Source of the DNA: Peredibacter starrii
Lineage (GTDB): Bacteria > Bdellovibrionota > Bacteriovoracia > Bacteriovoracales > Bacteriovoracaceae
Reading direction: 5' to 3'
Assembly: GCF_034259205.1 (NCBI RefSeq)
Contig: NZ_CP139487.1
Location: 1,364,001-1,428,000 of the forward strand
DNA: 64,000 nucleotides
Part shown: one piece after another, positions 1-7,384 of the stretch
How positions within the stretch are numbered: position 1 is the stretch's first letter
How the letters are laid out: every line of letters begins with the position of its first letter
The notes under the pieces: generated by a model
What the model was told of the DNA's origin: nothing
Databases searched by the model: none
Seen by the model: the letters and a program-made list of their open reading frames with translations, nothing else
Program-made: the position numbers and the translations under genes

Positions 1-2149
1 CGGCAAGACCGGCACGGATCAGAAGATCAGCTTCATCTTTTGTGAAACCACCATCAGTCAGAATGCGGTACTTCTCGCGGAGTTCAGACCAGCTGTACTC
101 AAAGACCTTACCTTCACCAAATAGGTGAGCGTCTTCCAGGGCCTTCTGAAGTTTTGCTTTCTCTTCAGGAGAGACCACTTCACGCTTGGTGATCTTCATG
201 GCCTCTTTAAAGCGTTCGTCTTGTTTTAATTGCGAGTTATCAATGATCTTTTTATAAGTAGGAGCATTGTCTTTAATGATCTTAGAGCGTGCTTCGCCTT
301 GTACGACGTGAGCTTGATAACGTTTAAGGAGAGCGGCCTTACGAGCGCCGTCTGGCATTTGCTCAATGGTGATGAAGAGTTCTTTCTCAGCAGCAAGGAC
401 CTTATCGGCCGAAAGTTTCTTCGCGAGATTTCCATACTGAAGTTCAGGGTAGAGGTTTCTTACGATATCTGAGAAATCGGCGTTTTCATCATCAAGAACT
501 TTTTCCAGAAGAGCACGTCGATTTGGTTCGACCTTCTTTAGAAGTTCTTCTTCAAGTTTCGTTGTGTCTTTCTTCTTAACTCGTGCTTCTTCAAGTTTAG
601 CAAGAAGTGTTTCCGTGCCTTTCTCACCCTTCGTGATGGCCGCAGTCGCCGCAGTCGAAACCGCCAAGCGAGGAGCACCTAGAGTGAAGGCCTTATCAAA
701 AGTTCTAGCACCTGATTTAAAGGCGAGAGTCGTAAGAGGGTTATCAATTGGATAAATAACCGCGCGACCAGTTGCTTTGAGGGCCTTACCACCGAAGACG
801 ATGATCTTGCCAGTGCCAGTGTCTTGTAAGAAGACTTTTCCTTTCTTCATCGCTTCAGCAAGCACACCATAGGCACTCTTCGCCACTTTACGAGCAGGCG
901 AGAGAAGATACTTTTTAATTGAAGCAAGAGACGCGGCCACAGTTGCTTTTGCGGCCTTGGCCTTATTCGTAAGTTTTAAGATGTCATCGACTTTGTTACC
1001 AGCTTCTACTGCTGCCTTGGCGGCACGAGAATTTTTAATCGCCTGTAAACTCTTGTCAGAGACTTTAAAGAGCTTCGCGATTTTAGCGGCCCCGTTAGCT
1101 CCGTGTTTTGCGGCAGTAAGAAGACCACCAGTTAAAAAGGCAGGAATTACTTCTGCCACGAGAGTACCCGTAACAGAACACAGACCATTTACCATCGCTT
1201 TACATGAAATACAGTCAAAGCTATCAGTCGGTTTGAGACACTTACTGAAGCGCGGAACTTTTTCCCACTTTTCACAGAAGACGTCTGTTTTAAGCCACTC
1301 TTTTAGAGAGGCCACTAGACCGGTCCACACTTTCTTCATGGTGCCGGAGAAGTCATTGGTCAACATATCGAAGAAGCCAGGATCTTCTGAAGCGCGAGCA
1401 AGAGCAAGTTGAGCAGTAGAAGAGTGATCTTCAGCTCCGCTTACCCAATCCCAGAATTTACCCATCTGCTTACCAGCTGCTTTCCCGGCCATTTTTAAAA
1501 GATCCCAAGCTCCTTCAAAGAAAGAGATGGCGGCCTTTAAAAATCCAGTCGCAAGTTGCGTTGTACAGCTATCATCACCGAGGTGACAGTTTTTTGGTTT
1601 AGCGTTTTCCGGAACCATCATCTCCGCAACATAACCACCGATACCCATGGCACCAGCAATCAGGGCACATGTCATATCACTGCCACATTGATTTTTGATG
1701 GCCTGTTTTTTAGGTTCAGTACAGCTTAGCTGTTGCTGAGATTTAGAGAGTTCTTTAATTTGCGAGTTTAAACTGTCTTCCTGATCAGGAAGTTTACAGT
1801 CTCCACTTTCACAACCAAGTCTTGCTTCAAGACGGTTTTGATGTTTTTGTAATTCAGCTTCGAGATGATTGATCTCTGTGATGTATCTCCAACACTGCTC
1901 AGATAAACCGTTCTCCTCATAATAACTTTTCAGATCCGCCGGACGTCTGCCTTCAGAAGGAAGACAGCCATCTTCATAGACTTTAGTCAGGTCTTCAAGT
2001 TTATCAACGAGTTTTGGAATACATTCGCCGTTTTCACATGTTGATACCGGTGCAGCGGCCTTCTTGGCTTCTGCAAACGCAGGAGCAATGCCAGATAGGG
2101 AAGTGACAAGAAGAACAAGAGCGAGGTGGAATGAAAGAATTTGTTTCAT
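1..2149 (-). CDS. Large Cys-rich secreted protein, C-terminus cut by window edge
   Basis: Open frame of at least 716 codons that runs off the left edge. It starts at an ATG preceded by GGAGGGG, two bases after the stop of the upstream gene, so the two form an operon. Residues 1 to about 26 are a Sec signal peptide (MKQILSFHLALVLLVTSLSG). The first part of the mature protein has many paired cysteines (CENGEC, CESGDC, CGSDMTC and FDCISCKAMVNGLC), which suggests disulphides in the periplasm or outside. After about residue 280 it becomes Ala/Lys-rich and helical. No catalytic motif was recognised. The layout of the N-terminal half resembles that of the secreted GGDEF-like protein at 26609. Function unknown; a secreted effector or envelope protein is only an inference. 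Confidence 0.8.
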   Translation of the reverse strand, partial: MKQILSFHLALVLLVTSLSGIAPAFAEAKKAAAPVSTCENGECIPKLVDKLEDLTKVYEDGCLPSEGRRPADLKSYYEENGLSEQCWRYITEINHLEAELQKHQNRLEARLGCESGDCKLPDQEDSLNSQIKELSKSQQQLSCTEPKKQAIKNQCGSDMTCALIAGAMGIGGYVAEMMVPENAKPKNCHLGDDSCTTQLATGFLKAAISFFEGAWDLLKMAGKAAGKQMGKFWDWVSGAEDHSSTAQLALARASEDPGFFDMLTNDFSGTMKKVWTGLVASLKEWLKTDVFCEKWEKVPRFSKCLKPTDSFDCISCKAMVNGLCSVTGTLVAEVIPAFLTGGLLTAAKHGANGAAKIAKLFKVSDKSLQAIKNSRAAKAAVEAGNKVDDILKLTNKAKAAKATVAASLASIKKYLLSPARKVAKSAYGVLAEAMKKGKVFLQDTGTGKIIVFGGKALKATGRAVIYPIDNPLTTLAFKSGARTFDKAFTLGAPRLAVSTAATAAITKGEKGTETLLAKLEEARVKKKDTTKLEEELLKKVEPNRRALLEKVLDDENADFSDIVRNLYPELQYGNLAKKLSADKVLAAEKELFITIEQMPDGARKAALLKRYQAHVVQGEARSKIIKDNAPTYKKIIDNSQLKQDERFKEAMKITKREVVSPEEKAKLQKALEDAHLFGEGKVFEYSWSELREKYRILTDGGFTKDEADLLIRAGLA

Positions 2150-2150
2150 G

Positions 2151-2684
2151 TTACACCCCTCCACAATCTAGTGAGCCAATGAGATCAGAAAAATCCTTCT
2201 CATGCTTTTCATTTTCCTGAAGTCTTAGAGATTTCGCGAAAATGAGTTTGCCACGGCATTGAATGTAGTTTGATTTTTCAAGATAGGTCTTCCCTTCATG
2301 AACATAAGAGAAGCCGATGGAATGAACACGATGACCATGTTGATTCACAGTTGCTTTATAAGGAACAAATGAGCGAGGAGTGGCACCAACTTTATCCGCC
2401 CAGGCCTTCTTATTGTTCTCATAGGACTTTTGATTGGAAGAAAGAGAGTTAATATCCAACTCCAATTCCGCTCCGGTGTCCGTGAAAGAAATATTTGATC
2501 GCTGTCCATTTGATTCCGGCGAGAAATAAATGAAAGGCATACCGAATAAATCTCGACTGAGTTTCCAGTCAGATTTTTCCTGAATAAAGATAGTTCCCGA
2601 ACTTTTTTTAAGTTCCAAACTTTTAGCTTGGGCCATAAAAGAAAAAGTCATTACAATAGACAGGACGAAAAATGTTTTCATCAT
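2151..2684 (-). CDS. Secreted hypothetical protein, 177 aa
   Basis: Starts at the first of two adjacent ATG codons, six bases after AGGAG. The first 20 residues (MMKTFFVLSIVMTFSFMAQA) form a Sec signal peptide with an AQA cleavage site, so the product is periplasmic or exported. The mature part is about 157 residues with two cysteines near the end (IQCRGK and SLDCGG) that could form a disulphide. The gene lies two bases upstream of the large Cys-rich secreted protein and is probably co-transcribed and co-exported with it. No family recognised. Confidence 0.75.
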   Translation of the reverse strand: MMKTFFVLSIVMTFSFMAQAKSLELKKSSGTIFIQEKSDWKLSRDLFGMPFIYFSPESNGQRSNISFTDTGAELELDINSLSSNQKSYENNKKAWADKVGATPRSFVPYKATVNQHGHRVHSIGFSYVHEGKTYLEKSNYIQCRGKLIFAKSLRLQENEKHEKDFSDLIGSLDCGGV

Positions 2685-2737
2685 ATGAGACTCCTACCTC
2701 GTACTTTTCGGAACTTAGGTAAAAAAGGTGAGTTTGA

Positions 2738-3340
2738 ATGCAGGTCTTAATCGAAAATCCAGATGCGAAGTTAAAAGCCAAACCAAAAACGCTCCTTCCA
2801 AGTTTTTGGTCACCTTCCATGTTTTATATGGGCCCTACGTTTTCAATGACTTCACTCTTTGATTTGAGTGATCCTCTCGGGCTTTCTCCGTTCGTTTCAG
2901 TGGATGCAAAGATTGCTTTCTTAATCGGGCAAATAGATTCTGAAGGTGCGGTCTACGCCAAAAACATGGGGGCCTTGGGTGTGGTGGGACTGCAATTCAT
3001 TTCCCGCAGCGTGACCCATGCAGAAGACCCCAAAAAAATCCTCGATTACTATCGTGAGTATTTTTCATCAGGAACAGAGATAAATCCTGATGTGAATTCA
3101 TTTGATCACGTGGTGGTATTTGGCGAGGCGAGAGTCGTTCCGGAACTGTGGCAGAAACTAAAATCTGGTGGAACTTATATTTTTGGTGCAACAGAACCTT
3201 TGATCTTTCCGGATCCTGCATTATTCGAGGCAAAGGGAAATCTCTGGCCAGTTGGAGAGTCCACAGAATTTGGATGGAAATTCAATAATGATGAATTAGG
3301 GCTTTCTCAATTTGAATTCGGAAGAATTCAGAAGCTATGA
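2738..3340 (+). CDS. Hypothetical cytoplasmic protein, 200 aa
   Basis: A complete frame with an AAGGTG ribosome-binding site about seven bases before the ATG. No signal peptide or membrane helix. The middle part (residues about 115-160, FDHVVVFGEARVVPELWQKL then KSGGTYIFGAT) has the rhythm of the last strands of a Rossmann-like fold, as in methyltransferases, but no SAM motif I is visible, so no function is assigned. It converges with the HvfC-like gene and overlaps its end by six bases. Divergent from the secreted gene at 2684. Confidence 0.6.
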   Translation: MQVLIENPDAKLKAKPKTLLPSFWSPSMFYMGPTFSMTSLFDLSDPLGLSPFVSVDAKIAFLIGQIDSEGAVYAKNMGALGVVGLQFISRSVTHAEDPKKILDYYREYFSSGTEINPDVNSFDHVVVFGEARVVPELWQKLKSGGTYIFGATEPLIFPDPALFEAKGNLWPVGESTEFGWKFNNDELGLSQFEFGRIQKL

Positions 3341-3847
3341 AATCTCGATGATGAGACCTTTCTTCTTTAGAAATTCAAACTGCGATTCATTCTGGACAAA
3401 CTCGCGAGTTGACTGCGGCCCATCTTCCAGGAACTGCAAAAGCTCCAACGCGTCTTCATCTAGTTCCATTGTATGAAGTTTGTTGTGAGTGTCTCTAAAA
3501 AGACAAAGCACATGAGGGCGTTCAATGATTTCAATCTCGCCTGCCAAAGCTTGCTCTAACATTTTCGAAACATCAAATTCAAGACTTAGAAAGAGAGCAG
3601 TGGGATTTAAATAAATGCCTGCTTGATGAGGAAAAGGTTCAATCGAAGTTTTTGCATCAAAAAGCGCAAGTTCATAGAAAGCGAGTTCAAACAGATAGGG
3701 AGGGCAATCTCCATCTAAAGTCTTTTGCTGAAGGTATTCGGGAAATGAAAGATCAATGTAATCTCTTTCGTACTCTTCAGTCACTGCTTCCCAATTCAGG
3801 TCAGAGAAAAGGGTGAGGCTTGGAAACATTTTTTGTAATGAGTTCAT
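3335..3847 (-). CDS. HvfC/BufC-like protein, short form
   Basis: A 170-residue protein with no signal peptide. The segment FPEYLQQ...CPPYLFELAFYELAL (residues about 35-60) and the later NPTALFLSLEF with CLFRDTHNKLHTMELDEDA resemble the second domain of HvfC/NGO1945-type proteins (the DUF2063-linked family), which in bufferin-type clusters works with a DUF692 metal-dependent enzyme that modifies a small exported peptide. The usual N-terminal DUF2063 domain is missing, since known members are about 250 residues. The gene directly follows a small His-rich exported peptide (22-base gap), which is the expected gene order, but no DUF692 gene is in the neighbourhood. The family call is from pattern resemblance only. 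Confidence 0.5.
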   Translation of the reverse strand: MNSLQKMFPSLTLFSDLNWEAVTEEYERDYIDLSFPEYLQQKTLDGDCPPYLFELAFYELALFDAKTSIEPFPHQAGIYLNPTALFLSLEFDVSKMLEQALAGEIEIIERPHVLCLFRDTHNKLHTMELDEDALELLQFLEDGPQSTREFVQNESQFEFLKKKGLIIEIS

Positions 3848-3868
3848 AGACTCTCACCCTTTGTTGAT

Positions 3869-4090
3869 TTACTTCTTCTTAGCTGGCGTTTTTGTATCAA
3901 CGTGCTCAGGATGGTGGGCCTTGTGATCATGGGCCTTGTGGTGAGCTTCGTCATGAGAATGATCGGCAGCTTCCGTCGTCACGTGCTGGTGTTCTTTATC
4001 ATGACCTTGCTTCTTTTTCTCGTCATGGTTGTGTGCGAACGCAGAAACAGTTGTAAGTGCAAGCGCTAGAGCGAAAGTAACGAATTTCAT
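3869..4090 (-). CDS. Small His-rich exported peptide, 73 aa
   Basis: Begins five bases after TTAGGAG with a clean signal peptide (MKFVTFALALALTTVSAFAH). The mature peptide of about 53 residues is extremely rich in His, Lys, Asp and Glu, with HNH, HDKEHQH, HSHDEAHHKAHDHKAHH runs and no cysteine, and it ends in a lysine tail. This composition predicts binding of Zn, Ni or Cu in the periplasm. It is first gene of a two-gene unit with the HvfC-like gene and is divergent from a pair that ends in a CopZ-type copper chaperone, which supports a metal role. Alternatively it could be a plain metal reservoir unrelated to HvfC. Confidence 0.75.
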   Translation of the reverse strand: MKFVTFALALALTTVSAFAHNHDEKKKQGHDKEHQHVTTEAADHSHDEAHHKAHDHKAHHPEHVDTKTPAKKK

Positions 4091-4103
4091 AGGTTCTCCT
4101 AAG

Positions 4104-4133
4104 GTTTGGGATCATTGACTTTTCGTCCCAAAC
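4104..4133. promoter_or_regulatory. Inverted repeat between divergent metal-related genes
   Basis: Perfect 8-bp arms GTTTGGGA and TCCCAAAC separated by 14 bases, in the 63-bp space between the His-rich peptide gene and the gene at 4154. Placement fits an operator for a dimeric regulator acting on both promoters, or a hairpin in the leader of the rightward transcript. It has no T-run, so it is not a good terminator. Confidence 0.4.
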
Positions 4134-4153
4134 GGAGGCAAATTTAATGAAAT

Positions 4154-4429
4154 ATGAGTGATTACCCACAAGAAAGATATATTGAGCTAGAAAATAATCC
4201 TTACCTTTTAGGTCGGATTACTCTGCATCAAGTTAAAGAACAATTTCATGCAGAAGTGGACATAATTAATAAGGAATCTCACAAAATCTTTAAACACGTA
4301 GATATTGTCTATCAGCAGCACACTGCTGAAGAGGCCCTGATTGTGGGTGTGCAAAGGCTACGGAAGTTTTTAGATTCGGTAGAGAAATCAGCAGATGATT
4401 CTGAAGAGAAGCCAGACATTCTGCATTAA
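4154..4429 (+). CDS. Hypothetical protein, 91 aa
   Basis: Small soluble acidic protein with no signal peptide or membrane segment. The first 60 residues look like a beta-rich domain (YIELENNPYLLGRITLHQV...FHAEVDIINKESHKIFKHVDI) and the rest like one long helix ending in a charged tail. A GGAGG lies about 15 bases before the ATG. It is followed after nine bases by the CopZ-type chaperone gene, so the two are probably one transcript. No family recognised. Confidence 0.6.
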   Translation: MSDYPQERYIELENNPYLLGRITLHQVKEQFHAEVDIINKESHKIFKHVDIVYQQHTAEEALIVGVQRLRKFLDSVEKSADDSEEKPDILH

Positions 4430-4438
4430 GAGAGACGT

Positions 4439-4636
4439 ATGAGTACTTTTAAAGTAAGTGATATGAGCTGTGGGCATTGTGAGAAGGCGATTAAGGCCGA
4501 ACTTGCCAAAGAGAACCCAGCTGCCAAGGTAGAAGTTAATCTTCAAGATAAGACCGTGACCGTAGATAACGTAACTGACGAGCGCGTAATTTTCCTACTA
4601 GAAGAAATTGGTTATACTCCCGAAAAAATGAAATAA
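4439..4636 (+). CDS. copZ: Heavy-metal-associated (HMA) chaperone, CopZ-like
   Basis: 65 residues, the usual size of a free-standing HMA domain. The metal site is MSCGHCEKAI (residues 9-18, Cys-x-x-Cys), followed by the expected KVEVNLQDKTVTV strand and the EEIGYTPEK end. Such proteins carry Cu(I) in the cytoplasm to P-type ATPases or regulators. No copper ATPase is in the window, so the partner lies elsewhere. The neighbouring His-rich exported peptide makes a small metal-handling neighbourhood. Confidence 0.85.
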   Translation: MSTFKVSDMSCGHCEKAIKAELAKENPAAKVEVNLQDKTVTVDNVTDERVIFLLEEIGYTPEKMK

Positions 4637-4666
4637 TACAGTCAGGTCAAACTTAAGGATTAGGTT

Positions 4667-5464
4667 TTGCTACAATTAGAGTTTTTCCCCAGGATGGAGC
4701 TAAAATCTCTTTCGGACTTTCAACGTCTGGAGGGAACTCAATTGTCTTTGGGCGACCGAAGACTTCTCGCTCACCATCCGGAATTTTATCAAACTCCAAA
4801 AGCAAATGATGTTATCCGCCGCCAGCATGCCAATATGGTGGATCGTATTCTTGGTTTTCGTTTAAAGTACATCGAAGAAATGATGGTCGCTGAGGCCCGC
4901 GGTTTTGAGCCTGATGGCTCTCACGAGACATGGGGCCCGACTCTGCACTCAGGCGTTCAGACTTGGGTAGGACTTGATCTTCAAACTTTGCAAACGCCTT
5001 ATTCAGAGTGCCTGCGCATTCTTCAGCTTTTAAAGATTAAACCCTATCAGCACATCATTGATCTTGGTGCGGCCTATGGACGCATGGGTATTGTGATTGG
5101 TGGCCTGTATATCAAGAACTCATTTACGGGTTATGAATATGTGAAGGCGAGAGTAGATGAGGGAAATCGAGTTTATAAAGAACTGGGTTTTAGCCGTTCA
5201 CAACTCATCACTCAAGATCTCTTTGATAAATCTTTTGAACTTCCTCTGGCAGATATCTATTTCATCTATGACTACGGCCAGGTTGAGCACATCGATTACA
5301 CTCTCAAACAAATTGAGGCGGTCGCTCATAAGCGTCCGGTAAAAGTTGTGGTGAGAGGGAAATTCACGAAAAGAATCATTGCCGATCGTCACCCGTGGCT
5401 CGATCTTCAGTATGAAGGGAAATTAGAAGAGCTGTTCTCGATTTATTCTGCTTTTATCGTCTGA
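4667..5464 (+). CDS. SAM-dependent methyltransferase family protein
   Basis: Residues about 125-150 carry a SAM-binding motif I (IIDLGAAYGRMGIVIGG) followed by FTGYEYVKARVDEGN as the acidic second strand and YFIYDYGQVEHID as a motif IV equivalent. The start is taken at TTG 4667, five bases after TAAGGATT; an in-frame ATG at 4694 is the alternative, but its AGG is too close. 265 residues. The N-terminal 100 residues are not recognised and may define the substrate. The gene converges with the secreted hypothetical at 5443 and overlaps it by 22 bases. Confidence 0.65.
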   Translation: MLQLEFFPRMELKSLSDFQRLEGTQLSLGDRRLLAHHPEFYQTPKANDVIRRQHANMVDRILGFRLKYIEEMMVAEARGFEPDGSHETWGPTLHSGVQTWVGLDLQTLQTPYSECLRILQLLKIKPYQHIIDLGAAYGRMGIVIGGLYIKNSFTGYEYVKARVDEGNRVYKELGFSRSQLITQDLFDKSFELPLADIYFIYDYGQVEHIDYTLKQIEAVAHKRPVKVVVRGKFTKRIIADRHPWLDLQYEGKLEELFSIYSAFIV

Positions 5465-6258
5465 CAACGCCAGCCCTCAGAACCAGTGAACTTTTGCTTC
5501 ACATCGGTGAGGAAGATACAGCGTTTTTGTGCCTTGTGATTTACACCCACTAACAGAAGGCTCTTAGTGAATTTCTTATCAGTGGCGTTCCATCCAGCAG
5601 CAGTTAAAAAGTCTGCTTCGTCTTTGAAGAAACGTTTCCAAGGAAAATTAACGAATGTGTCTTGTGGCAGAACTTCAAAACCACGAGTGGAGTAGCCCAC
5701 CCATTTAGGGAATTCTCTTTCCTGATAGATGTAATCTTCGTTTTCGATTTTCACCTGACCCATGTCTTTTTCAAGTGACTCTGTCCAGGTGCGAATCGCA
5801 AAACCGTCCACGCGACTTACGGCCTTATCGGTAACATATTCTGTCTCGACGAAGCTGGTAGGGTTAAGAGATGAATCCAGGAACTGAATAGTGAGCTTTT
5901 CTTTAAAAGGGCGATTCTCTTTTAAGAGTAAAACGGCAATGTTGTTTTGATCGATCTGATAACACAGAGTCTTTGTGCAAAGAGTTCCGGTACCAGAAAA
6001 AAACTTAAAGCTATCAGAGCGAAGTTCATTCAGGGTGAAGAGCTTCGGCTTGTCTTTTAGACGATAGAAAAAATATTCTCCAAAGCCCCTCTCGCTTGGT
6101 TCAGTGAATTTGCTGTAACCACGGAGCATAAGCTCCAGGCGCTTACCTTTGTGATAAATGAATGTATTGTCACGAGGGTATGTTTTCTCGAAAGTATTAA
6201 GCGCTTCAGTAGCAGCAAGTGCTGATACAGCAGCAAAGATGAGGGGTAGAAGAATCAT
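5443..6258 (-). CDS. Secreted hypothetical protein, 271 aa, paralogue of the 35612 gene
   Basis: Short signal peptide (MILLPLIFAAVSALA) and a mature part with paired cysteines (CTKTLC, KRCIF, WRC). It shares with the product of 35612-36352 the motif ENRPF...L...F (DNRPF in the other), a YIYQEREFPKWVGY / YNYMERPLEPWVSF block and a terminal Cys-I...W-x-C pattern, so the two are diverged members of one family about 30 kb apart. Function unknown; probably periplasmic. It follows the MscS gene on the same strand with a 44-base gap. Confidence 0.75.
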   Translation of the reverse strand: MILLPLIFAAVSALAATEALNTFEKTYPRDNTFIYHKGKRLELMLRGYSKFTEPSERGFGEYFFYRLKDKPKLFTLNELRSDSFKFFSGTGTLCTKTLCYQIDQNNIAVLLLKENRPFKEKLTIQFLDSSLNPTSFVETEYVTDKAVSRVDGFAIRTWTESLEKDMGQVKIENEDYIYQEREFPKWVGYSTRGFEVLPQDTFVNFPWKRFFKDEADFLTAAGWNATDKKFTKSLLLVGVNHKAQKRCIFLTDVKQKFTGSEGWRCQTIKAE

Positions 6259-6302
6259 ACTTACATTTTAAAGGAAGATGCGATTAAAAGAAAAGGGCCG
6301 GG

Positions 6303-7382
6303 CTAAGAGATTATAGAATCTACAGACTTATGCTCTTGCTGGTTAAAGGGGCGTCCGTTCTCTGACACATAAATTGTTTGCATAGGAGAGGCAAATTCAA
6401 TTCCCGCCTGACTAAAGGCTTGAAGGATCTCCAAGAAGATCTCCTGCTGGATATCCATATAGAGGTTATGGTCTTCGCTAAGCACCCAAAAAACCGTTTC
6501 AATATCAAAAGAAGTGGGACAGATTCGCATAAAGTGACATCTCTCAAAACGAGTGCGGTTCTTGGTGTGAATGATTGAGGTGATGATGCCCACTGCCTCT
6601 TTTAAGCGATCAACGCTTAAATCATGCACGAGATTAAGAAAGAACACCACGCGGCGCTCATGCATGCGTTTATAGTTTCGGATCCTGGTGGCCAGAAGAT
6701 CAGAGTTCGAAATGATGATCTGCTCTCCTGAGAGAGAACGAATGCGAGTGGTTTTAAGTCCGATTTTTTCAACTTCTCCCATGTACTGATCCAGAACGAC
6801 AAAGTCGCCCACCACGAATGGCTTATCCAGAACAATAGAGAGTGAAGAGAAAAGATCGCCCAGAATTTTTTGGAGAGCGAGTGCTACGGCGATACCCCCG
6901 ACCCCAAGACCGGCGATGATAGTGGTAACTCTGATTCCTAAATTACTGAGCGTAAAAAGAAAAAGGGCCGTGAAAAGCAGTAGGCGGGAGAAGAGGCGAA
7001 TCAGACTGACTGAACTCGCCGCCGCGGGATTGGTTCTGGTACGGCGGTAGATTGCATAGGCGAGCCATTTATCCAGCAAGTGATATGACCAAATCGCCAC
7101 TTGCCACATGAGAATAATAAAGAATGCGCGATCTCCATAATGAGACCACTTTTTAGAATGAGGAAGCGCTAGAAAACCAAAATAAATCGCCATTCCTGCC
7201 ATGAAGGTATAGGTGGTCTTCTCAACAGTGAAAACGACAATGTCGTCCCATTTATTTTCCGGCCTTCCGATGAAACGGCCAATTTTGGTTGAGAACAAAA
7301 CCTTCAATCCTAGAACCAGGAAAAAAGAGAGGAGACTGATCCCCACGGCCAGAAGATATGGATTCGGGAGGAGGTTCCTCAT
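6303..7382 (-). CDS. MscS-family mechanosensitive channel
   Basis: 359 residues with about four N-terminal membrane helices, then the pore-lining TM3 with the Gly/Ala pattern IIAGLGVGGIAVALALQ (residues about 155-172) and the beta domain KPFVVGDFVVLDQYMGEVEKIG. The C-terminal mixed domain follows. It is an inner-membrane channel that releases solutes on hypo-osmotic shock. The gene starts two bases after the stop of the trehalose synthesis gene on the same strand, so synthesis of a compatible solute and its release valve appear to share an operon. Confidence 0.9.
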   Translation of the reverse strand: MRNLLPNPYLLAVGISLLSFFLVLGLKVLFSTKIGRFIGRPENKWDDIVVFTVEKTTYTFMAGMAIYFGFLALPHSKKWSHYGDRAFFIILMWQVAIWSYHLLDKWLAYAIYRRTRTNPAAASSVSLIRLFSRLLLFTALFLFTLSNLGIRVTTIIAGLGVGGIAVALALQKILGDLFSSLSIVLDKPFVVGDFVVLDQYMGEVEKIGLKTTRIRSLSGEQIIISNSDLLATRIRNYKRMHERRVVFFLNLVHDLSVDRLKEAVGIITSIIHTKNRTRFERCHFMRICPTSFDIETVFWVLSEDHNLYMDIQQEIFLEILQAFSQAGIEFASPMQTIYVSENGRPFNQQEHKSVDSIIS

Positions 7383-7384
7383 GC

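Noticed and set aside
4104-4133. Rho-independent terminator between the divergent metal genes
   Set aside because: No gene ends there and there is no T-run; listed as a regulatory repeat instead.
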